Source: JAITWN01 sp050486285 (lineage in GTDB: Bacteria > Pseudomonadota > Gammaproteobacteria > SZUA-140). From it: DNA of 64,000 nt. A program made the position numbers and the translations under genes. Shown in pieces: positions 11,550-19,751 of the stretch; position 1 is the first letter of the stretch, and each line of letters starts with the position of its first letter. The notes under the pieces were generated by a model. The model ran no database searches and was not told the DNA's origin. It worked only from the letters and a program-made list of their open reading frames with translations. The stretch lies in NCBI GenBank assembly GCA_050486285.1, contig JBJHCZ010000003.1, forward strand, positions 1 to 64,000, read 5' to 3'.

Positions 11550-12599
11550 TCACGGCAGCACGGCCATCGCGCCGAGTCCGGCCGTCTCCTCGAGACCGAA
11601 CATGAGGTTACAGTTCTGGATCGCCTGCCCGGCCGCCCCCTTGACGAGATTGTCGATGACCGAAGACACCACGACGATGCGCCCTTGCTGCGGGCGAAAC
11701 AGCGCGATGCGGCAGGTATTGCTGCCCCTGACGCCCCGCGTCTCGGGGATCGCGCCGGGCGCCATGACATCGACGAAGGGCTCGCCTTCGTAACGCGCGC
11801 GGTACCGCGCGTGCAGTTCCTCGATCGGCGTGTCGGCGGTCAGCTCGGCATACAGTGTCGCCTCGATGCCGCGCGTCATCGGCACGAGGTGCGGGACGAA
11901 GGTCAGGCCGACCGGCTTGCCGGACGCGATCCGGAGACCCTGGCGAATCTCGGGCAGGTGGCGATGACCGTCAACGCCATAGGCCTTGAAGCTCTCATTG
12001 ACCTCGCTGTAGAGCAGCCCGGTCTCGGCGCGACGGCCGGCGCCGCTGACCCCGGACTTCGCATCGGCGATCAGGCGGTCCGCATCGACGAGGCCGTGCT
12101 CCAGCAAGGGCAGAAAACCGAGCTGCACCGCGGTCGGATAGCACCCGGGATTCGCGACCAGGCGCGCCCGGCGCAGCGCCTCGCGATGGACCTCCGGCAG
12201 GCCGTAGACCGCTTCGCCGAGCAGGTCAGGGGCGGCATGTTCGACGCCATACCAGCGACGCCATTCCTCCGCGTCGCGCAGGCGAAAGTCGGCCGACAGA
12301 TCGATGACGCGGACGCCGGCGGCCAGCAACGCCGGCGCCTGGGTCATCGCGGTCCCGTTCGGGGTCGCGAAGAACACGACGTCGCAGCGGTCGAGGGCGG
12401 CTTCTTCGGGCGCGCTGAAGGCAAGATCGGCCCGGCCACGCAGGTTCTGGTAGAGATCGGCGACCGGCCGACCCGCCTGCTCACGCGAGGTGACCGCCTC
12501 GAGCCGGATCGTCGGGTGGCCGGCGAGCAGGCGTATCAGCTCGACGCCGGTATACCCGGTGCCGCCGACGATACCCGCCTTGATCGCGCCCTCCGCCAT
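11550..12599 (-). CDS. argC: N-acetyl-gamma-glutamyl-phosphate reductase
   Basis: A 349-residue NADPH-dependent enzyme of arginine synthesis, converting N-acetylglutamyl phosphate to the semialdehyde. The Rossmann motif GIVGGTGYTGVELIRLL opens the protein. The catalytic cysteine lies in NPGCYPTAVQLGFLPLL (near 150), and the C-terminal SNTCRIALF and SVIDNLVKGAAGQAIQN motifs are intact. I start at the ATG at 12599 because the Rossmann fold begins 7 residues later; 24 more in-frame codons upstream are not conserved in character. It marks the left border of the cytochrome block. Confidence 0.95.
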   Translation of the reverse strand: MAEGAIKAGIVGGTGYTGVELIRLLAGHPTIRLEAVTSREQAGRPVADLYQNLRGRADLAFSAPEEAALDRCDVVFFATPNGTAMTQAPALLAAGVRVIDLSADFRLRDAEEWRRWYGVEHAAPDLLGEAVYGLPEVHREALRRARLVANPGCYPTAVQLGFLPLLEHGLVDADRLIADAKSGVSGAGRRAETGLLYSEVNESFKAYGVDGHRHLPEIRQGLRIASGKPVGLTFVPHLVPMTRGIEATLYAELTADTPIEELHARYRARYEGEPFVDVMAPGAIPETRGVRGSNTCRIALFRPQQGRIVVVSSVIDNLVKGAAGQAIQNCNLMFGLEETAGLGAMAVLP

Positions 12600-12667
12600 C
12601 GACCTGCCCGTTGGAAAAAGTGCTGACAATATAACAGATATGCAGGATCCGGACCCATGCCGGGGCG

Positions 12668-13609
12668 TCACTTGCGGCCCATAAAGACCTTTTCGACATA
12701 GGCGGCGACCGCGTCGATCTGGTCATCGTCGAGCACCGTCTTCCACGCCGGCATCGCGGTGCCGGTGACGCCTTCGGCGATCGCCGCGCGCAGGCGCTCG
12801 GGCGTCATGCCGCGCATGGCCTCCGCGGCGGTCAGGTCGCGCGGCCGCGGTTCGAGAAAACTCCCGATCCAGTGCCGGCCGCTGCCGTCCGGGGCATGGC
12901 AGAACGCGCAGTTCTGCTGGAACAGCGCCTCGCCGATCTGCTCGCGCGGGGTCGGATCGACCAGCACAGGCGCTTGCTCGTGACGCGCGAACGGCGTCGC
13001 ACCGCTCTCGGCATCGGGGATTCGGTCGCCCGCGCGATGAGACCAGCCACCGCGCGGGAACGAGACCGCCCGCGGCTCCCACAACGTGCGATCGTCGTCG
13101 AGGCGGCCATGGTCGTGGCAGGTCACGCAGGAGGTCATGAACAGGCGCTTGCCCCGGCGCTCGGCCGGAGACAACTCGACTTCCGGCGTGTCGAGCGCGA
13201 GTTCGCCGAGCGCGAACGGGAACGCGTCGCGATAGCGTTCGTGATCCGGCCAGCCGTTTTCGGGGATGTGATAGCGGGTGTTCGGCACGCTGCCTTCGAC
13301 GAAGGCGCGGGTGATGAAATCCACGACCGTTTCGATCTCTTCGGCGGTGAGGATTGCGGCGAAGGCCTGCATGCCGGTACCGTCGCGGCCGCGCGTGACG
13401 GCGTCGATCATGTCCCGCCGCTCGAGTTGTCCCGGCGCGAGCGCCGTGAAATCGCGCGGCGGCGGATCGAGAAAGCGGCTGGCGACCGTGCGGCCGTCGC
13501 CGTCATAGCCGTGACAATACCAGCAGTGGTAATTGTACAGCGCCCGGCCCCGCTCGAGCTCGCTGCCGGCGGCAGCCGCCGGCACGGACTTCAGTTCAGT
13601 CCCTGCGCT
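12668..13609 (-). CDS. Triheme cytochrome c segment, probably the C-terminal half of a frameshifted hexaheme protein
   Basis: About 313 codons downstream of the A10 run encode three class-I-like cytochrome domains with CWYCH, CVTCH and CAFCH, and repeated PPPRDFT / EPRPRDLT motifs like those of the upstream gene. Conserved Met residues (GTGMQAFA, GTAMPAWKTVL) supply the usual sixth heme ligand. This frame has no signal peptide, no good start codon and no ribosome site of its own, yet heme attachment requires export. It is in the -1 frame relative to 13591-14721, and the two frames meet in the A10 tract. The simplest reading is one roughly 690-residue hexaheme protein made by slippage, by a real mutation, or by a sequencing error. 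Confidence 0.75.
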   Translation of the reverse strand, partial: SAGTELKSVPAAAAGSELERGRALYNYHCWYCHGYDGDGRTVASRFLDPPPRDFTALAPGQLERRDMIDAVTRGRDGTGMQAFAAILTAEEIETVVDFITRAFVEGSVPNTRYHIPENGWPDHERYRDAFPFALGELALDTPEVELSPAERRGKRLFMTSCVTCHDHGRLDDDRTLWEPRAVSFPRGGWSHRAGDRIPDAESGATPFARHEQAPVLVDPTPREQIGEALFQQNCAFCHAPDGSGRHWIGSFLEPRPRDLTAAEAMRGMTPERLRAAIAEGVTGTAMPAWKTVLDDDQIDAVAAYVEKVFMGRK

Positions 13610-13618
13610 TTTTTTTTT
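13564..13618 (-). other. A10 slippery tract with downstream hairpin (candidate frameshift site)
   Basis: The minus strand has ten consecutive A (13609-13618) read as GCA AAA AAA AAA GCG in the upstream cytochrome frame; a -1 slip continues as AGC GCA GGG into the downstream cytochrome frame. The zero frame stops at TGA (13591-13593). Further downstream is a perfect stem (TGCCGGCGGC with its complement, 13564-13584), 24 nt from the A tract. That is farther than the usual 5-9 nt for ribosomal frameshift stimulators, but transcriptional slippage on A9-A10 would not need a hairpin. Confidence 0.55.
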
Positions 13619-14721
13619 GCCGACTCGAGCAGCGCGCCGCCGCCGTTCTCCGGGGCGATGTAGGCCTGGAACACGAACTCGGCGACGTCGGCGATCTCCT
13701 GTTCGGTGAGGACCGTGCGCCACGCCGGCATCACGGTGCCGCGCATGCCGGCGGAGATCGCCTTGTACAGGGCCGGCCGGTTCAGCGCGCGGCGCGATTC
13801 CGCGGACAGGAAATCGCGCGGCGCCGGCCGGATGAACGAGGAACGGGGACCTCGACCGTCGCCGTCCTCGCCGTGACAGACATGGCAGTTGCCCATGTAG
13901 AAGTCCCCGCCACGGCGGGCATCGCCGCGCAGGCCGCCGGGGAACGGCAGGCCCATGTCCGCCGCGGCAAGCGTCTCTGCGGGCGGTTCGGTGACACGGG
14001 CGGGCGGCGGCGCGGGCGGCGACTCCGCCGGCGCCGGCCCGGCGCGCATGAACTCGGCACGGATGTAGTCGACGACCGCATCGATTTCGGCCTTGTCGAG
14101 GCGGCTGCCGAAGGCCATCATCGCAGTGCCCGGGCGCCCTTGCGTCACCGATTCGATCATCCGCGCGCGGGGCAGCGTCTCGCGAGTGAAGTCGCGCGGC
14201 GGGGGATTCAAGCTGCTCATCGTCCAGGTCGCGCCGGTACCCTGGTCGCCGTGGCAGGAAGCGCAGTTCTGCCGGTAGATCTCGCGCCCCGGGAGACGCG
14301 ACGACCCCGCGGCAGCGCCGGCAGCCGCCACCGTTCGCGCGGCCGGCGCATCGGCGGCGATCGCCATGAAGCGCGTGCGAATATAATCGACGACCGCGGC
14401 GATCTGCTCGTCACTGAGCCGACCCTGCCAGCCGACCATCGCGGTGCCGGGGCGACCCTCGGTGACCGAACGGATCATGCGGGCGCGATCGAGTTCGGCG
14501 AGCGCCTGTTCGGAGGTGAAGCTGCGAGGCGGGGGATTCAGCCCTGAACGGGCACGGCTCTGGCCGTCGCCGCGCTCGCCGTGGCAAGCCGCGCAATGCT
14601 TGACGAACAGACCCTCCGCGCTCCAGGCCGCGTCGGCGGCCGATACCGGCACAGCGAGGACGATGCCGGCGAGCAGGGACAGCAGCGACAAGGGGCGGAT
14701 GAAGGCGGCGACTGAACGCAT
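13591..14721 (-). CDS. Exported triheme cytochrome c (N-terminal half of a probable hexaheme protein)
   Basis: 376 residues from the ATG at 14721. A signal peptide (residues 1-28, ending VPVSAADA) is followed by three cytochrome c domains with CAACH, CASCH and CHVCH. Each is followed by a PPPR-type loop and a Met motif (GTAMVGW, GTAMMAF, GTVMPAW), the Met-His ligation expected of class-I-like domains. A Pro/Ala linker separates domains 2 and 3. Such proteins shuttle electrons in the periplasm. The frame ends five codons after an A10 run, where the -1 frame opens into three more domains of the same kind. It is divergent from the pentaheme gene at 14817. Confidence 0.88.
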   Translation of the reverse strand: MRSVAAFIRPLSLLSLLAGIVLAVPVSAADAAWSAEGLFVKHCAACHGERGDGQSRARSGLNPPPRSFTSEQALAELDRARMIRSVTEGRPGTAMVGWQGRLSDEQIAAVVDYIRTRFMAIAADAPAARTVAAAGAAAGSSRLPGREIYRQNCASCHGDQGTGATWTMSSLNPPPRDFTRETLPRARMIESVTQGRPGTAMMAFGSRLDKAEIDAVVDYIRAEFMRAGPAPAESPPAPPPARVTEPPAETLAAADMGLPFPGGLRGDARRGGDFYMGNCHVCHGEDGDGRGPRSSFIRPAPRDFLSAESRRALNRPALYKAISAGMRGTVMPAWRTVLTEQEIADVAEFVFQAYIAPENGGGALLESAKKKAQGLN

Positions 14722-14804
14722 GGGTCGGGGTCTGGCGCTGACGCAGGGAACGGCTGAAGGACAAAGATAGCCGGATTTGGATTTTTTTGCATCAGGTTTA
14801 CCTT

Positions 14805-14810
14805 TATAAT
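14805..14810 (+). promoter_or_regulatory. -10 box suggesting a leaderless transcript for the pentaheme gene
   Basis: A perfect TATAAT lies 6 bp before the ATG at 14817. Initiation 7 bp downstream would put +1 on the A of the start codon, giving a leaderless mRNA. The -35 region is only a T-rich tract (TTTTTT, 14782-14787). No Shine-Dalgarno precedes this ATG. An alternative TTG start at 14787 exists but would lie upstream of the -10. Confidence 0.4.
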
Positions 14811-14816
14811 GGCCCG

Positions 14817-15614
14817 ATGCGGCATCGAGACAGTACAGAGGCACGCCCGGCGCGCGGATGGCGGGAAGCGCTGATCCTGGTCGGACTGGCCCTCGCGCTC
14901 GCCCTGGCCTGGACGATCGGCCATGCCGCCAGCACGGCCGGCGGCGGTACGATCCTCGGTACCAAGCACGACTTCACCGGACTCAACGCCCGCGCCGGTG
15001 TTGCTGCGATGGGCGGCGTCGCATTCTCCGATTACGGCAATTCCTGCGTCTACTGTCATATCCCCCCGGACCGGGAGGGCGAAGACAGCGCCGACTTCGG
15101 CGGCATCCCGGGCTGGAACCGTTTCGTCCCGGCGACCGACGCCTACATGCTCTACGACAGCGTTACCCTAGATAACAAGGTCAGGACGCCGAGCCCGATC
15201 AGTCTGCTGTGCCTGTCCTGCCACGACGGCACGATGGCCGTCGACATGACGGTGTTCCAGCCGAACACCTGGCGCAGCAGCCAGGACGCCGCGCTGCACC
15301 TGCGCATCCACGGCGCCAACGACCTGTGGAGCTGCGGCCGCTGCCATGACGGGTCGATCGCGCACAGCATCGCGATCAAGCACCTCGATACCGACCTCAC
15401 CAATGATCACCCGATCTCGATGACCTATGCCGGACTGAACCATCGCGATCCGGATTTTCGCGTGCCGGACACCCCGTACGGCTTCGAGAACGGCGTCAAG
15501 CTCTACGACGGCCGGGTCGAATGCGCGACCTGCCACAACGTGCACAATCCCGACATCATGCTGCTGCTGCGGGAGCGCGCCGATCGCCTGTGCGAGACCT
15601 GTCATATCAAATGA
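14817..15614 (+). CDS. Exported pentaheme cytochrome c (doubled-CxxCH type)
   Basis: 265 residues. A signal or anchor segment (about 16-36) is followed by five heme sites: CVYCH, CLSCH (in CLSCHDGTMAVD), CGRCH, CATCH and CETCH. The order KH...CVYCH...GWNR...CLSCHDGT...DLTNDHPI...ECATCH...CETCH is the same module found in the tetraheme protein at 53146 and at the start of the 11-heme protein at 42061, with one extra heme inserted. Many additional His residues (TKH, IKH, DHP, NHR, NVH) suit bis-His ligation. It overlaps the next gene by 4 bp (ATGA), so the cytochrome and the NHL lipoprotein are translationally coupled. Role in surface or periplasmic electron transfer is inferred. Confidence 0.88.
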   Translation: MRHRDSTEARPARGWREALILVGLALALALAWTIGHAASTAGGGTILGTKHDFTGLNARAGVAAMGGVAFSDYGNSCVYCHIPPDREGEDSADFGGIPGWNRFVPATDAYMLYDSVTLDNKVRTPSPISLLCLSCHDGTMAVDMTVFQPNTWRSSQDAALHLRIHGANDLWSCGRCHDGSIAHSIAIKHLDTDLTNDHPISMTYAGLNHRDPDFRVPDTPYGFENGVKLYDGRVECATCHNVHNPDIMLLLRERADRLCETCHIK

Positions 15615-16672
15615 CACGTCTCGCGTTCGTCCTCGCGGGCCTGTGGCTGCTCGCCGCCTGCGCCTCGGGACCCGCCCCCAGGGAATTCACGCCGCCGGTC
15701 TATCCGCCGCCGCCGGACGAACCGCGCTTCGTCTACGAACGCACCCTGCTCTATAACAGCGACGTCGAGGACTACAGCCGCAGCATGCGCTTCCGCGACT
15801 TTGCCGTCGGCGGCTCGCGCAAGCTCAAGGGACTGGTCAAGCCGTTCGACGTCGCGACGCGCCGGGGCCGTGTCTATGTCAGCGACAGCGTGCAACGCGC
15901 GGTCATGGTCTTCGACATCCCCGGGGCGCGTTTCTTCGAGATCGGCAAGGAACAGCCCGGACGCCTGACCAAGCCGCTCGGCATCGACATCGCCGGCGAC
16001 GGCACGCTCTATGTCGCCGACATCACCGCCAGGCGGATCATGGTCTACGACGGTGACGGTGTCTTCCTGAGGATGATCGGCGATGAAGGACGGTTGCAGC
16101 GACCGTCGGGCGTGACCGTCAGCGCGGACGGCGCGACGCTCTATGTCGTCGACACCGGCGGCGTCGAGAGCGAATTGCACACCATCCATGTCTTCGACAG
16201 CCACAGCGGCGAGTACCGCGGCGCGATCGGCACCCGCGGACCGGAGGAAGGCAACTTCAACCTGCCGCTGCAGGCCGCGATCGGCAGGGACGGGCGGCTG
16301 CATGTCGTCGACAGCGGCAATTTTCGCGTCCAGACCTTCGACGCCGAGGGCCGCTTCGTATCCAGCTTCGGTTCGGTCGGCCGCTTTCCGGGCCAGTTCG
16401 CCCGGCCCCGCGGCATCGCCACCGACGGCGACGGCAACATCTATGTCGTCGACACCGCGTTCGGGAATTTCCAGATCTTCAATGCCGACGGTCAGCTGTT
16501 GATGTTCATCGGCCAGCGCGGTCATTCCGGCCATCCGGGCAGCTTCATGCTGCCGGCCGGCATTGATATCGACGAGGACGGCCGCATCTATGTCGTCGAC
16601 CAGTTCTTCCGCAAGGTCGACGTCTTTCGTCCGGTCGGCCTCTCCGCCGACGAGGGCTACGCCACTTACTGA
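15611..16672 (+). CDS. NHL-repeat beta-propeller lipoprotein
   Basis: 353 residues with a lipoprotein signal (LLAACAS, Cys at about residue 17). NHL-type blades run along most of the length: KPFDVATRRGRVYVSD, KPLGIDIAGDGTLYVAD, RPSGVTVSADGATLYVVD, RPRGIATDGDGNIYVVD and LPAGIDIDEDGRIYVVDQ, giving a six-bladed propeller. NHL lipoproteins often accompany multiheme cytochromes in metal-reducing bacteria, where they are thought to act as docking or assembly partners. Two homologues lie in the second cytochrome operon (44787 and 45865). It ends 7 bp from the convergent GGDEF-EAL gene, with no obvious terminator. Confidence 0.85.
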   Translation: MTRLAFVLAGLWLLAACASGPAPREFTPPVYPPPPDEPRFVYERTLLYNSDVEDYSRSMRFRDFAVGGSRKLKGLVKPFDVATRRGRVYVSDSVQRAVMVFDIPGARFFEIGKEQPGRLTKPLGIDIAGDGTLYVADITARRIMVYDGDGVFLRMIGDEGRLQRPSGVTVSADGATLYVVDTGGVESELHTIHVFDSHSGEYRGAIGTRGPEEGNFNLPLQAAIGRDGRLHVVDSGNFRVQTFDAEGRFVSSFGSVGRFPGQFARPRGIATDGDGNIYVVDTAFGNFQIFNADGQLLMFIGQRGHSGHPGSFMLPAGIDIDEDGRIYVVDQFFRKVDVFRPVGLSADEGYATY

Positions 16673-16679
16673 AGCGCGC

Positions 16680-18317
16680 TCAGGCCCGCGCCCGCTTGCC
16701 CCATTCCGAACCCTGCAGCCAGTCGAGCAACTCGCCGGCCTCGACCGGCCGGCTGACGAAATATCCCTGTACCGCATCGCAGTGCATGCCTGCCAGCAGG
16801 TCCCAGGTGGCCTGATCCTCGACCCCCTCGGCAACGACGCGCAGGCCGATGTTGTGCGCAAGGTCGATCGTGGAGCGCACGATCACCGCATCGTCGCTGT
16901 CATGGATCATGCCGGTAACGAAGGATTTGTCGATCTTGATTTCGTCGACCGGCAGTTGCTTCAGGTACGCCAGCGACGAATAGCCCGTGCCGAAATCGTC
17001 GATCGAGATGCGCACGCCGCGCGCGCTCAGTCGATTCAATACCCCGAGCGCCTGGCTCGGACCCGGCATGATCGCGGTTTCGGTAATCTCCAGACGCAGC
17101 GACACCGCCTGCGCGCCGCCGCTGCCGATGATCGTGTCGATGGTCTGCGGCAGTTCGGCGTCGTGCAGGCTGTGCACCGACAGGTTGACCGCAATGCGCA
17201 GCTCGATGCCGAGGCGCGCCCAGGCCTGGGCGTGCCCGGCCGCGGTCTTCATGACCCACAGCGTCAGCGGCCGGATCAGGCCGGTGCGCTCGGCGAGGGG
17301 GATGAAGTCGTCGGGATAGAGCAGCCCGCGGGTCGGATGACGCCAGCGGGCCAGCGCTTCGACGCCGGTGATGCGCCCGCTCTGCAGGTCGATGACGGGC
17401 TGGTAGCACAGCACCAGCTGGTCATTGTCGATCGCCGCGCGCAGCTCGTTCTTCAGCGACAGATGTTGCTGGCTGTCGCGGTCGAGATCGTCGCTGTAGA
17501 GCACGGCGCCGCGGCGGTCACGCTTGGCCGCGTACATCGCAAGGTCGGCGCGCCGCATCAGCGTGGCGCTGTCTTCGCCATCGCCGGGGAAGGTCGCTAT
17601 GCCGATGCTGGCGCCGAGCGTGAAGCGGCGGTCGCCGATCTCGTAGGGGCGCTCGAGTTCCTGCAGCACCTTGCCGGCCACGCGCAGGGCCTGGCCGCTG
17701 TCGGCGGTCGGCAGGAGAAACGCGAATTCGTCGCCGCCGAGCCGGGCCACGGTGTCGGAGCCGCGGATCACCGCCTTCATGCGTTCAGCAGCCTGCTCCA
17801 GCAGGAGATCGCCGCAATGATGCCCGAGCGTGTCATTGATCTCCTTGAAGTGATCGAGATCGGTGATCAACAGCGTGAAGTGGCGATGCTCGCGCCGGGC
17901 GGCGAGGATCGCCTGTTCCATCCGGTCCATCAGCAGTGTGCGATTCGGGAGCCCGGTCAACGCGTCGTGCAGGATCTGGTATTCGAGCACTGCGCGCATG
18001 CGCGTCTCGGAGGTCTGCAATTGCTCCTGCATGCGGTTGAAGGCGCGGCCGGCCTCGCCGATCCCGGCGTCTTCCCGACCGGACCATTTCATCGTGCGAT
18101 CGCCGGCGCCGGCCTGGGTCATCGCGCTGCTGAGCTGCCCGAGCGGACTGATGATGCGAGTGCGCAGCCACAAACCGGCGATCGCGCCGCCGAGCAGCGC
18201 CGGCGCCCACGCCCACTGCCACAACGGCGCATCGCCCGCCAGCCATCCGGCGACCAGCACCGCGACGACCAGCAACAAAGTGAATCCAAGGGCAATGCGG
18301 AGCGCGTGGCTTTTCAC
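16680..18317 (-). CDS. Membrane GGDEF-EAL protein (c-di-GMP cyclase/phosphodiesterase)
   Basis: About 545 residues from a proposed GTG at 18317; an ATG at 18392 would overlap the upstream propeller gene by 49 nt. There are two N-terminal transmembrane helices, a HAMP-like linker, a GGDEF domain with intact RLGGDEFAFLL, and an EAL domain with EALARW, NLSVHS, ETETAIM-type, DDFGTGYSSL, KIDKSF and VAEGVE motifs. Both catalytic signatures look complete, so it could make and break c-di-GMP. There is no separate periplasmic sensor domain. It is the last gene of the minus-strand series and follows two secreted propeller proteins, which may sense and signal through it; this link is inference. Confidence 0.9.
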   Translation of the reverse strand: MKSHALRIALGFTLLLVVAVLVAGWLAGDAPLWQWAWAPALLGGAIAGLWLRTRIISPLGQLSSAMTQAGAGDRTMKWSGREDAGIGEAGRAFNRMQEQLQTSETRMRAVLEYQILHDALTGLPNRTLLMDRMEQAILAARREHRHFTLLITDLDHFKEINDTLGHHCGDLLLEQAAERMKAVIRGSDTVARLGGDEFAFLLPTADSGQALRVAGKVLQELERPYEIGDRRFTLGASIGIATFPGDGEDSATLMRRADLAMYAAKRDRRGAVLYSDDLDRDSQQHLSLKNELRAAIDNDQLVLCYQPVIDLQSGRITGVEALARWRHPTRGLLYPDDFIPLAERTGLIRPLTLWVMKTAAGHAQAWARLGIELRIAVNLSVHSLHDAELPQTIDTIIGSGGAQAVSLRLEITETAIMPGPSQALGVLNRLSARGVRISIDDFGTGYSSLAYLKQLPVDEIKIDKSFVTGMIHDSDDAVIVRSTIDLAHNIGLRVVAEGVEDQATWDLLAGMHCDAVQGYFVSRPVEAGELLDWLQGSEWGKRARA

Positions 18318-18343
18318 CGGGATCGGTCCGCCTGGATCAGTGA

Positions 18344-19624
18344 TCAGTGAACCGAGGTGATGCGGGCGACCCCGCCGAAACTGCCGGCCCACAAGGTGCC
18401 GTCATCGGCGAGCGACATCGAGAAGACGTTGTCGGCGAACAGGCCGTCGGCGGTCGTCATCACCGAGAAGCTGCGGCCGTCGCGATTCAGCCGCGCGAGA
18501 CCGTGGCTGGTGCCTATCCACAGGCGGCCGCTGTCGTCGAGATGCAGCATGAAGATGTGATTCGCCGGCAGGCCGTCGGCGGTGGTGAAATTGCGCCATT
18601 CGCGACCGTCGAAGCGCCCGAGTCCGCCCCCCCAGGTGCCGGCCCAGACAATGCCGTCGCGATCGACCGCGAGCGAGATCACGTAATTCGGATTGTAGGC
18701 GACCCGGCTGCTCTCCTCCATGCCGAGATCGGCCTGCTGCTGCGCATGATGGTCGGAATACGCCGCCGGATCGTTGTTGAACTGGATCGCGTCCCTGACC
18801 ACCTCGAACGGCGCGCCGAGACCGTCCCGGTGCCGCCAGTTCGTCCACTCGCCGTTCCGGTACAGCGCCAGACCCTCCTCGGTCGCGAACCACATGTCAC
18901 CGTTCCTGCCCTCGCTGAGCCCGTAGACCCACGGATTCGGCAGGCCGCCGTGGGTATTCTCGACGGTGAAGGTCTCCCACTTGCTGCGATCGTCGAGATC
19001 GCCGCCGCGCACGCGGTTGACGCCGGACCAGGTCGCGATCCAGACATCGCCGTCGCTGGCCTTGATCACCCCGTAGACGAACTGGTCGGCCAGCCCGTCG
19101 GGGATGTTGTAGTTCTTCCATTTGCCGGTCGCCGGATCGTACAGCGACATCCCGCCGCCGTAAGTGCCGGCGACGATGCGGTCACCGAGCTTGCTGACAT
19201 GGAAGATGCCGTTCGACAGGATGCCGTCGACGCGGTTATCAAAAACCTCATGCGCCTCGGTGACGGTGTCGTAACGGATCATCCCGCCCGACGTACCGAT
19301 CCACGCGGTCTTGCCGTCGACCATCAGCCCCTTGACGTTGCGATTGCCGACGCGGAAATGCGTGAACGGCAGGTCGCCGCCGCGCAACAGCGATTGCGCC
19401 GCGCCCGACAGGTTGCGATTGCCGGCGCCGGCCAGCGGCGGATGATCCGCCGGCATGCGCGCATCGCCGCCACCCGGCCTCGCCGCGGGCGCGGCCGGCG
19501 CAGCAGGGGCCGTCGCAACCGCTTCCGAACCACCACCGCGCTGCTGGCCCATCAGGTACGCGCCGACGACCAGCGCGCCCACGACCAGCACCAGCAAGGC
19601 AAGTGATTTATGATCGAGTTTCAT
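18344..19624 (-). CDS. Membrane-anchored propeller protein (two-component-regulator propeller type)
   Basis: 426 residues with an N-terminal signal anchor (about 8-27), an Ala/Pro/Gly linker to about 75, then WxG-type propeller blades (IWVGT/WIATWSG, MWFATEEGLAL, VWAGTWGGGLGRF, LWIGTSHGLARL, LWAGSFGGVARI). Such blades form the sensor propellers of hybrid two-component kinases, but no kinase domain is present. It is a paralogue of the next gene (19752-20927), sharing the insert ending YNPNYV and the following VWAGTWGGG. Placed downstream of the ccm genes and a small cytochrome, it probably works at the outer face of the inner membrane. Ligand and partner are unknown. Confidence 0.78.
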   Translation of the reverse strand: MKLDHKSLALLVLVVGALVVGAYLMGQQRGGGSEAVATAPAAPAAPAARPGGGDARMPADHPPLAGAGNRNLSGAAQSLLRGGDLPFTHFRVGNRNVKGLMVDGKTAWIGTSGGMIRYDTVTEAHEVFDNRVDGILSNGIFHVSKLGDRIVAGTYGGGMSLYDPATGKWKNYNIPDGLADQFVYGVIKASDGDVWIATWSGVNRVRGGDLDDRSKWETFTVENTHGGLPNPWVYGLSEGRNGDMWFATEEGLALYRNGEWTNWRHRDGLGAPFEVVRDAIQFNNDPAAYSDHHAQQQADLGMEESSRVAYNPNYVISLAVDRDGIVWAGTWGGGLGRFDGREWRNFTTADGLPANHIFMLHLDDSGRLWIGTSHGLARLNRDGRSFSVMTTADGLFADNVFSMSLADDGTLWAGSFGGVARITSVH

Positions 19625-19666
19625 GAGACCTCATCAAATCGCGGGCCGGTACCACGGACCCTGCGG

Positions 19667-19707
19667 GAAACCTGTGGCTATCCCGTTACGGGACAGCCAC
19701 AGGTTTC
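19667..19707. repeat. Long hairpin between the two propeller genes
   Basis: A 13-bp perfect outer stem (19667-19679 and 19695-19707) and a 5-bp inner stem (19681-19685 and 19689-19693) around a TTA loop, with a single mismatch between them. It lies in the 127-bp gap between co-directional propeller genes. There is no long T-run, so it may act as a processing or attenuation site and not as a full terminator. Confidence 0.7.
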
Positions 19708-19751
19708 GAACCACAAAGCTAAAGTATCCCCGACCCCTGAAAGTTTCAACA

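Noticed and set aside
16563..18350. 595-codon open frame opposite the GGDEF-EAL gene
   Set aside because: The minus strand has intact GGDEF and EAL motifs; the plus-strand product has none.
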